Below are positions 1-5,304 of a DNA stretch of 5,304 bases, one piece after another; positions within the stretch are counted from its first letter, which is position 1; each line of letters begins with the position of its first letter. The notes under the pieces are model-generated. The model saw only the letters and a program-made list of their open reading frames with translations, ran no database searches and was not told where the DNA came from. The position numbers and the translations under genes are program-made. Location: positions 1 to 5,304 of the forward strand of contig JAJCXU010000255.1 of NCBI GenBank assembly GCA_029263275.1, read 5' to 3'. Origin of the DNA: Ilumatobacter sp. GTDB taxonomy: Bacteria > Actinomycetota > Acidimicrobiia > Acidimicrobiales > Ilumatobacteraceae.

Positions 1-3000
1 ACCTCACGGCGCAGCGCCGCCAGCGATCGACGACGGAGCTGGCGCAGCACGTCGACCTCGCAGAACTCGCGCGACACACCCTCGGGCCGGAACTCTCCGA
101 TGACGATTCGCTCATCGCCCTCCAGGGCTGCGAGCGCACCGGCAACTCGTTCGGTCGGCGCGCCGAAACGACGCGCCACGTCGGCGGCGACGAACGGGCC
201 GTGTGTGCGTGCATACCGACCGACGAGCTCTTCGAGCGGGCGTGCAACCGGTTCGGTGAACGCCATCGGAAGACCCACAGGAAGTGCGCAGCCCAGGCCA
301 TCCCGGTAACGAGCAGCGTCTTCGGCTGCCGCGTAGCGGGTTTCGCCGCCGACGGAGATTTCGATGGCGCGTTTCTCGCCCAACAGCTGGGCCAGCCACT
401 CGGCGGCCTGCTCGTTGCCAACCGGCGGTCCCTCGACTGGAGGCCCGACATCGTCGACTTCGACTTCTGCGGCCTCGTCGGCAGCGGAGCGACAGCGGAG
501 GTCGATGTCGACCGCCGACAGATCGCCGACCTTGCGCAGTACGTCGTGGAGCTCGTCGGCCGAGCGCGCCCGCCAACCACCGGTCAGACACTGGAGCTGC
601 AACTCGACGTCGGCAAGCACCTCGGGATCGAGCAGGTCGCGTAACTCCTCGGCACCGAGAAGATCCCGCAACAGGTCACGGTCGAGCGCCAGCGCAGCGG
701 CACGACGCTCGGCGAGCGGTGCATCGCCTTCGTACATGTACGCCGCGATCCAGTTGAAGAGCAGGCTGGATGCCATCGGGCTTGCCTTGCCCGTGTCGAC
801 GCTGACGACCCGTACCTTGCGTGAACGCAAGTCGCCGAGGACTTCGCGCAACGCCGGGACGTCGAACACGTCTTGCAGGCACTCGCGCGACGCTTCGAGC
901 AGAATCGGAAATGTCGGGTACTTCGATGCAACCGCCAGCAGGTCCGCGGCCTTCTGGCGTTGCTGCCACAGCGGCGTGCGCTTGTCAGGCCTGCGCCGCG
1001 GGAGCAGCAAGGCCCGTCCGGCACACTCGCGGAAACGAGCGGAGAAGAGCGCCGTCTGCGGCAACGTTTCGACGACGAGCTCCTCGATGTCCTCCGGATC
1101 GATGAGGATCGCTTCGAGCGGGAGCTCATCGGCCGACTCAGGAAGCCGGAGCACCATGCCGTCATCGCCCCACATCGTTTCGACCGGAATGTCAAACTGA
1201 TCGATGAGCCGACGTTCGATCGCCATCGCCCACGGAGCGTGCACCGGCGTGCCGAATGGGCTGAGGATGCAAATGCGCCAGTCGCCAATTTCGTCGCGGA
1301 AGCGTTCGATCACGATGGTGCGATCGTCAGGCACCGCTCCCGTCGCCTCGACCTGCTCGGCGATGTACTGCGTGAGATTGCCCGCCGCGAACGCGTCGAG
1401 TCGATAGTGATCCATCAGCCGCTGCTGCGCGGCTTCGTCGCTGAGTTCGTGGATCTCTCGAACGAACCCGCCGAGCGCTCGACCGAGTTCGAGCGGCCGA
1501 CCCGGACGGTCGCCATGCCAGAACGGCATCTTGCCCGGCTGGCCCGGCGCCGGGGACACCGTGACCCGCTCGAAGGTGATGTCTTCGATCCGCCAGGTGG
1601 ACGCGCCGAGCACGAACGTTTCGCCGGGGCGCGACTCGTACACCATCTCTTCATCGAGTTCGCCGACGCGGGTTCCGTCGGGGAGGAACACACCGAAAAG
1701 CCCGCGATCAGGAATGGTTCCACCCGACGTGACGGCGAGACGCTTCGACCCATCGCGGGCACGCAGCGTGTCGTTGACTCGGTCCCACACGATGCGGGGG
1801 CGAAGCTCGGAGAACTCTTCGCTCGGGTAGCGGCCGGACAGCAGGTCGAGCACGTTGCTCATCAGCTCGTCGGAGATCTCAGCGAAGTTTGCGCAGCGGC
1901 GGACCAAGTCGGTGACCTCGGCGACCGAGCATTCCTCCACTGCCGCGAGGTGCGCAACGATCTGCTGAGCGAGCACGTCGAGCGGGTTCCGGAGGTAGCG
2001 AGTTGACTCGATCTCCCCGTCGATCATGCGCCGAGTGACCACCGCTGCTTCGAGGAGATCGCCGCGGTGCTTGGGGAAGATCGACCCCCGCGATGGTTCA
2101 CCGACTTGGTGGCCGGCGCGACCGATGCGCTGCAAGCCGCGGCTGACCGCACCAGGCGACTCGACCTGGATGACGAGGTCGACCGCGCCCATGTCGATAC
2201 CGAGTTCGAGCGACGACGTGGCCACGATGGCACGCAGGTCGCCGCGCTTCAGTTGGTCTTCGATGACGACGCGTTGCTCGCGCGCCAGAGAACCGTGATG
2301 TGCTTTGACGAGCTCGTCGATCATCAACCCTGACTCGGCGTCGACGATGCCGGGCACCCCCTGTTCGACGGCCAACTCGTTGAGTTTGGCTGCCAACCGC
2401 TCCGCGGCGCGGCGGGCGTTGCAGAAGATGATGGTGGTGCGGTTGGCGAGGATCCGCTTGAGGACCTCGGGGTAGATCGACGGCCAAATGGAAGTACGCG
2501 AGTCACCCATCCCCGATCCGGCCGTGCTCGATGGCGTGTCGTGCGCGGGCCGACCCAGGCCCGACATGTCTTCGATCGGGATGACGACTTCGACCTCGAG
2601 GGTTTTGCGGATGCCGGCGTCGACGATCTGCACTGGGCGTTTGACGCCGGGCTTGCTGAAGCCGCCGAGGAACTCGGCGACCTCTTCGAGCGGGCGCTGG
2701 GTGGCCGACAGACCGATTCGCTGCGGCGGCTTCTCGGTGATTTCTTCGAGACGTTCGAGCGTGAGCATCAAGTGCGCGCCACGTTTGGTGGTGGCCATGG
2801 CGTGGATCTCGTCGATGATGACCGTCTCGACGCCGACCAGCGTTTCTCGTGCTGCAGAGGTGCACATCAGATACAGCGACTCAGGCGTGGTGATCAACAG
2901 GTCGGGTGGGCGACGAATGAGCTTCTGGCGGTCGTTCGACGGCGTGTCGCCGGTGCGCATGCCGACCTCGGGCGCCACGAACGGCTCACCAAGACGCTCG

Positions 3001-3320
3001 GCAGCGAACTCGATGCCCTTGAGCGGGGCCCGCAAGTTCTTCTCGATGTCGAACGCCAGTGCTCGCAGTGGCGAGATGTAGAGGACCCGCGTGCGGTGTG
3101 AACGTTCCTCAGGCCGCGGATTGGTCGTGAGGGAGTCGATCGACGACAGGAACGACGTGAGCGTCTTGCCCGACCCGGTGGGTGCGCAGATCAGTGTGTG
3201 TTCGCCGTGACGAATGTGTGGCCAGCCTTGGACCTGCGGCGGTGTCGGCTCGGGAAATGAACCCGCGAACCACTCACGTACTGCCGGCGAGAACGCGTCG
3301 AGGGCTGAGTGGTGAGCGAT
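1..3320 (-). CDS. lhr: Lhr-family ATP-dependent DNA helicase, N-terminal 1106 residues (C-terminus beyond left edge)
   Basis: Large superfamily 2 3'-to-5' helicase of the Lhr family, which unwinds DNA or RNA:DNA duplexes and is linked to DNA repair in actinobacteria. I translated the minus strand from 3320 to the left edge without meeting a stop. Numbering from the ATC codon at 3320, the motifs run in order: Q motif near 25-29 (PTPPQ), Walker A 46-53 (APTGSGKT), motif Ia 82-88 (ISPLRAL), Ib 144-149 (TTPESL), Walker B 170-173 (DEIH), III 205-207 (SAT), IV 295-303, V 367-377 and VI 397-404 (QRIGRAGH). Beyond the RecA domains come a probable winged-helix region, the Lhr signature SGGTIPDRG (532-540) with an upstream Trp (512), and the conserved block YEGDAPLAERRA (863-874). 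Mycobacterial Lhr has about 1500 residues with a helicase core of about 850, so this piece holds the core and part of the C-terminal extension. The start is unresolved: an in-frame TAG at 3332-3330 leaves no ATG, GTG or TTG before residue 97. The family and frame are near certain; the exact 5' end is not. Confidence 0.96.
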   Translation of the reverse strand, partial: MAHHSALDAFSPAVREWFAGSFPEPTPPQVQGWPHIRHGEHTLICAPTGSGKTLTSFLSSIDSLTTNPRPEERSHRTRVLYISPLRALAFDIEKNLRAPLKGIEFAAERLGEPFVAPEVGMRTGDTPSNDRQKLIRRPPDLLITTPESLYLMCTSAARETLVGVETVIIDEIHAMATTKRGAHLMLTLERLEEITEKPPQRIGLSATQRPLEEVAEFLGGFSKPGVKRPVQIVDAGIRKTLEVEVVIPIEDMSGLGRPAHDTPSSTAGSGMGDSRTSIWPSIYPEVLKRILANRTTIIFCNARRAAERLAAKLNELAVEQGVPGIVDAESGLMIDELVKAHHGSLAREQRVVIEDQLKRGDLRAIVATSSLELGIDMGAVDLVIQVESPGAVSRGLQRIGRAGHQVGEPSRGSIFPKHRGDLLEAAVVTRRMIDGEIESTRYLRNPLDVLAQQIVAHLAAVEECSVAEVTDLVRRCANFAEISDELMSNVLDLLSGRYPSEEFSELRPRIVWDRVNDTLRARDGSKRLAVTSGGTIPDRGLFGVFLPDGTRVGELDEEMVYESRPGETFVLGASTWRIEDITFERVTVSPAPGQPGKMPFWHGDRPGRPLELGRALGGFVREIHELSDEAAQQRLMDHYRLDAFAAGNLTQYIAEQVEATGAVPDDRTIVIERFRDEIGDWRICILSPFGTPVHAPWAMAIERRLIDQFDIPVETMWGDDGMVLRLPESADELPLEAILIDPEDIEELVVETLPQTALFSARFRECAGRALLLPRRRPDKRTPLWQQRQKAADLLAVASKYPTFPILLEASRECLQDVFDVPALREVLGDLRSRKVRVVSVDTGKASPMASSLLFNWIAAYMYEGDAPLAERRAAALALDRDLLRDLLGAEELRDLLDPEVLADVELQLQCLTGGWRARSADELHDVLRKVGDLSAVDIDLRCRSAADEAAEVEVDDVGPPVEGPPVGNEQAAEWLAQLLGEKRAIEISVGGETRYAAAEDAARYRDGLGCALPVGLPMAFTEPVARPLEELVGRYARTHGPFVAADVARRFGAPTERVAGALAALEGDERIVIGEFRPEGVSREFCEVDVLRQLRRRSLAALRRE

Positions 3321-3328
3321 GTGCCCAC
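3191..3328 (-). other. Short GTG-initiated frame overlapping the 5' end of lhr (likely true lhr start in a shifted frame)
   Basis: A GTG at 3328-3326 opens a 45-codon frame ending at TGA 3193-3191, entirely over the start of lhr and one base out of its frame. Its first eight codons give VGTSLTTQ. Joining them to the lhr frame at GCC (3305-3303) by one extra base would give VGTSLTTQALDAFSPAVREW, with a length and style expected for an Lhr N-terminus. Beyond that point the frame is Arg/Ser-rich shadow sequence. I read this as a marker of a missing base or other frameshift, not as a separate gene. Confidence 0.5.
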
Positions 3329-3335
3329 GCTACCG

Positions 3336-3341
3336 ATCCGC
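3336..3341 (-). promoter_or_regulatory. Weak Shine-Dalgarno-like patch before the GTG at 3328
   Basis: The minus strand reads GCGGAT here, with GGA about eight bases upstream of the GTG at 3328. The match to AGGAGG is poor, but the spacing is right for that GTG and would be long (about 16 bases) for an ATC start at 3320. It mildly favours the GTG as the initiation codon. Confidence 0.3.
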
Positions 3342-3353
3342 TGTCACAGGGTT

Positions 3354-3373
3354 CCGAGGCCGGTCCGCCTCAG
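3354..3373 (-). terminator. GC-rich hairpin downstream of the HD-GYP gene, possible weak terminator
   Basis: The arms CCGAGGC (3354-3360) and GCCTCAG (3367-3373) can form a 7-bp stem with one G-T wobble, around a six-base loop. It begins 28 bases beyond the HD-GYP stop codon in the direction of transcription. No T-run follows on the minus strand, so it is not a classical intrinsic terminator. It could instead be an mRNA-stabilising or attenuating structure ahead of lhr. Confidence 0.35.
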
Positions 3374-3400
3374 GTCAGTCAAGTCGTTCGATGAACTCGC

Positions 3401-5304
3401 TCAGTGGAGGATGAGTCGGCCGTCGTAGTCCTGGGTGCCGAATGCCAACCACGCGTCGTCCTCGGAATCGTCGAGAATCGCGATCCGGAGTTCGAGCGTC
3501 TCGCCTGGCTGCACGAGCGTGTCGATGGCGCCGAAATGGATCCTGACCTTCTTAAACCTGTCAGCGTTCTTCACGTCCTTGTCGCCAACGCCGAACGACG
3601 TACACCACCCGCGCACGTCGCACTGCCGCAACTCCACCTGCACGTGGATGTCGTTCTTTGCGAAGTCCTTCGCGGCGATCTCGAACTCGACCGAGGCAAT
3701 GGTGTCAAAGTGCACCACGCCGTCAAACGCCGTACTGAATCGCTGCACCTTCGTCGGGTCGTTTCCTGCGACGCCGCCTGCATCCTTCGCGATCAGCAGC
3801 CCGGGGCTGTTGTCTCGGTCGGTGTCGTAGTTGGCCATGGGCCCGTCGGCTGGGCGGTCGACGCCGAGTGGCAGGAGCGGTTGCGACGGTTGATCGCCGG
3901 GCCCGGCCGGGATGAGATACAGGTCATCAGCGGCGACGACCTGCGGCACCGTGGTGGTGGTCGTGGTGGTGGTCGTCGTTGTCGTGGTCGTGGTCGTGGT
4001 CGACGTGCTGGTGGTCGTGGTGGTCGTGGTTGCCCTCGGTGCTGTCGTGGTGGTGATCGATCCACCATCGGGCTCACTGGTGGTCGTGTCGACGGAATCG
4101 TCGGGTCCGGTCGTCGACGTGCGATCCGGATCGGTCGACGACGTGGTGCTGTCAGACCCAGTCGGAGCGACCGATGATGGTGTCGACGGATCGGGCCTGA
4201 CTGTGGTGGGCGACCCGCTGTCGGTGCGGACGGTGTCGACAGGCGCACTCGTCGCTGGCGAACCGGTGTCACCCGATGGGTTGTCAGAAGCAGGCGATTC
4301 GTCGGCGCCCGGGGCGACCAGATCGGTGTCGATGATGACGGTGTTCGACGGCAAGTCAGACAACGGGTCCGATGAGGCATCAGATTGTTCGTCAGGTGCG
4401 TCGACCGTTGCCACATACTCTCGTGGTTCGGCAATCGCGGGCGCCGGGTCGACGACGATCCCGACGGTTCCTGCAGCAGCGCCAGCAGTCACGACCGCGA
4501 CAGTCGCAAGCGCTGGTCCGGCCTGCGCAGCAACCGCTCCGGGAAGGAAAGCGAGCTGCGCCACCCAAGAAAGCGGTCCCATGGTGCCGCGAACCTTGCC
4601 GACCGAGAGCGCGAGGAATGCTCGGACCACCTCGGGGTCGAACTGCGTTCCCGCGCATCGAGCGAGTTCCTCACGCGCTTCACGCGGGCTCGTGGCTGCC
4701 TTGTAGGAACGGATCGACGTGATGACATCGAAGACGTCGGCAACGCTGACGATCCGCGCGGCCTGAGAGATCTCAGTCCCGGCCAGTCCCTGCGGGTAGC
4801 CGCCACCATCGAAGCGCTCGTGGTGTTCCCAGACCGCACGGGAAGCCTCGCCGAGCCAGCCAGCGAGCGGCTCGACCAACGCCTTGCCCTCCATTGGATG
4901 GGTCTTGATGATGTCGAACTCTTCAGCGGTGAGCTTGCCCGGCTTGTTCAAGATGTCGGGCGAAATCGTGAGCTTGCCGACGTCGTGCAGCAGGCCAGCC
5001 CAACGCAACCGATCGAGTTCCCTTCCCGACAGGCCCATCTCGGCGCCGATCATGTGGGAATAGGCACGAACGCGCTCTGAATGACCACGGGTGAGCCGAT
5101 CGTGGTGGCTGAGCATGCCCACCAACTCGAGCAGGCGTTCAGCCGCTTCGCCCGGCGTGTCACCAAGCCGCCCCTGACGTGCCTCCTCGAGACGATGCCG
5201 GAGTTGGCTGGTCGTTCCCGTGCGAATCGCGATCTTGAAGCGGGAGGGCGCCTTGTCGGGGAATGCCAGCGTGAGCCCGAGCAGCGTTCGCAACGGCATG
5301 AGCC
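3401..5304 (-). CDS. HD-GYP domain protein (predicted c-di-GMP phosphodiesterase) with membrane segment, Thr-rich stalk and C-terminal exported-type domain; probably 5'-partial
   Basis: The HD-GYP core is predicted to hydrolyse the second messenger cyclic di-GMP in the cytoplasm. Numbering from the ATG at 5299 (632 residues, TGA stop at 3403-3401), the visible motifs are H73 (GHSERV), the HD pair H105-D106 in LLHDVGKL, H134 in HPMEG, H159-H160 and E161 leading to DGGGYP (164-169), and D188 in the closing VADVFD. All expected metal-ligand positions are present, so an active enzyme is plausible. A hydrophobic stretch at about 244-283 follows, with Lys/Arg before it and acidic residues after it, which favours one inside-to-outside membrane helix. 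Residues 291-451 are an Asp/Ser/Pro/Thr-rich linker ending in a near-pure Thr run. Residues 452-632 form a compact, probably beta-rich domain with a MANYDTDRDNSPG motif and two cysteines (560, 566). The residues after Met1 are already family-like (FPDKAPSRF), only five bases precede the ATG, and the frame is open to the edge, so the true start is probably outside the window, perhaps after an N-terminal membrane region. Downstream, lhr follows on the same strand after a short gap. Confidence 0.93.
   Translation of the reverse strand, partial: LMPLRTLLGLTLAFPDKAPSRFKIAIRTGTTSQLRHRLEEARQGRLGDTPGEAAERLLELVGMLSHHDRLTRGHSERVRAYSHMIGAEMGLSGRELDRLRWAGLLHDVGKLTISPDILNKPGKLTAEEFDIIKTHPMEGKALVEPLAGWLGEASRAVWEHHERFDGGGYPQGLAGTEISQAARIVSVADVFDVITSIRSYKAATSPREAREELARCAGTQFDPEVVRAFLALSVGKVRGTMGPLSWVAQLAFLPGAVAAQAGPALATVAVVTAGAAAGTVGIVVDPAPAIAEPREYVATVDAPDEQSDASSDPLSDLPSNTVIIDTDLVAPGADESPASDNPSGDTGSPATSAPVDTVRTDSGSPTTVRPDPSTPSSVAPTGSDSTTSSTDPDRTSTTGPDDSVDTTTSEPDGGSITTTTAPRATTTTTTTSTSTTTTTTTTTTTTTTTTTVPQVVAADDLYLIPAGPGDQPSQPLLPLGVDRPADGPMANYDTDRDNSPGLLIAKDAGGVAGNDPTKVQRFSTAFDGVVHFDTIASVEFEIAAKDFAKNDIHVQVELRQCDVRGWCTSFGVGDKDVKNADRFKKVRIHFGAIDTLVQPGETLELRIAILDDSEDDAWLAFGTQDYDGRLILH
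3947..4429 (-). other. Low-complexity linker (stalk) coding region of the HD-GYP protein
   Basis: Encodes residues 291-451, between the membrane segment and the C-terminal domain. The first two thirds are rich in Asp, Ser, Pro, Thr and Gly with short loosely repeated pieces (SD..S, TGSDST, TTSEPDGG). The last part is the threonine run. The composition is strongly acidic and disordered, typical of cell-wall-spanning or O-glycosylated stalks in actinobacterial surface proteins. Assignment as an extracytoplasmic stalk is inference from its position after a membrane helix. Confidence 0.75.
3950..4051 (-). repeat. Trinucleotide/hexanucleotide tract encoding a polythreonine run
   Basis: On the plus strand this reads as runs of GTG, GTC and occasional GTT triplets. 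On the coding minus strand these are ACC, ACG and ACA codons. They give residues 417-450 of the HD-GYP protein, almost all threonine, interrupted by Ala-Pro-Arg-Ala (420-423) and single serines at 431 and 433. The period is three bases with a GTGGTC-like six-base undertone. Copy-number change by slippage in multiples of three would lengthen or shorten the stalk without breaking the frame. The mixed synonymous codons suggest selection on the amino acid run rather than a recent pure microsatellite expansion. Confidence 0.9.

Larger units (their letters stand above)
3329..3400. other. 72-base intergenic gap between the HD-GYP gene and lhr
   Basis: The gap runs from the TGA of the HD-GYP gene to the in-frame boundary of lhr. 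It holds one GC-rich hairpin and a weak purine patch before the possible GTG start. I saw no convincing sigma-70-type -10/-35 pair. Its shortness and the shared direction allow read-through transcription into lhr. Confidence 0.6.

Noticed and set aside
364..1200. Plus-strand open frame of 278 codons, Ser/Arg-rich
   Set aside because: Composition dominated by Ser, Arg and Thr with no domain, and it lies wholly opposite conserved Lhr sequence. A codon-bias shadow.
584..1288. Minus-strand 234-codon frame within lhr
   Set aside because: Same strand but shifted frame, Ser/Arg/Cys-rich and without domains. The Lhr frame through the same bases is conserved.
873..2006. Long plus-strand open frame of 377 codons opposite lhr
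   Set aside because: It is antisense to a continuous, motif-complete Lhr frame. Its translation is Arg/Ala/Glu/Val-rich without recognisable domains, as expected from the mirror of GC-biased codons.
2488..3101. Two overlapping plus-strand frames of about 190 codons opposite the helicase core
   Set aside because: They cover the strand opposite helicase motifs Ia to IV and show no ribosome-binding site or recognisable protein family.
3950..4051. Possible CRISPR or regulatory tandem array
   Set aside because: The repeats are three-base codons inside an intact gene, with no spacers, and are fully explained by the polythreonine stalk.
3912..4706. Plus-strand frame with a long polyvaline run resembling a membrane protein
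   Set aside because: The valines are the reverse complement of the threonine codons of the HD-GYP stalk. The HD-GYP frame has clear motifs and this one has none.

Overview
The window is GC-rich DNA with two protein genes, both on the minus strand and both probably cut by the window edges. Dense in-frame use of G/C-ending codons, an Lhr-type helicase of the long actinobacterial form and an extreme threonine-rich linker together suggest a high-GC actinomycete. The class Acidimicrobiia (Ilumatobacter-like) is my best guess, by inference from family resemblance only.

Layout in the direction of transcription (right to left). From about 5304 to 3401 lies an HD-GYP domain protein. It has a cytoplasmic-type HD-GYP cyclic-di-GMP phosphodiesterase core, then a hydrophobic membrane segment, then a linker of about 160 residues rich in Asp/Ser/Pro/Thr that ends in a nearly pure threonine run, and finally a C-terminal domain of about 180 residues that looks exported. 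A 72-base gap (3329-3400) follows and contains a small GC-rich hairpin. From about 3320 to beyond position 1 lies the N-terminal 1106 residues of a large Lhr-family superfamily 2 DNA helicase, with all helicase motifs present and no internal frameshift.

The two genes point the same way and could be co-transcribed, but nothing in the sequence ties c-di-GMP signalling to Lhr's DNA-repair role, and the hairpin may separate them. The most notable observations are two. The lhr reading frame has no canonical start codon before its catalytic core, while a well-placed GTG lies just upstream in the -1 frame. The HD-GYP protein also has an unusual architecture, joining a signalling enzyme to a surface-type stalk and domain. 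I found no RNA gene, CRISPR array, insertion sequence or attachment site, and no clear undescribed multi-gene system.
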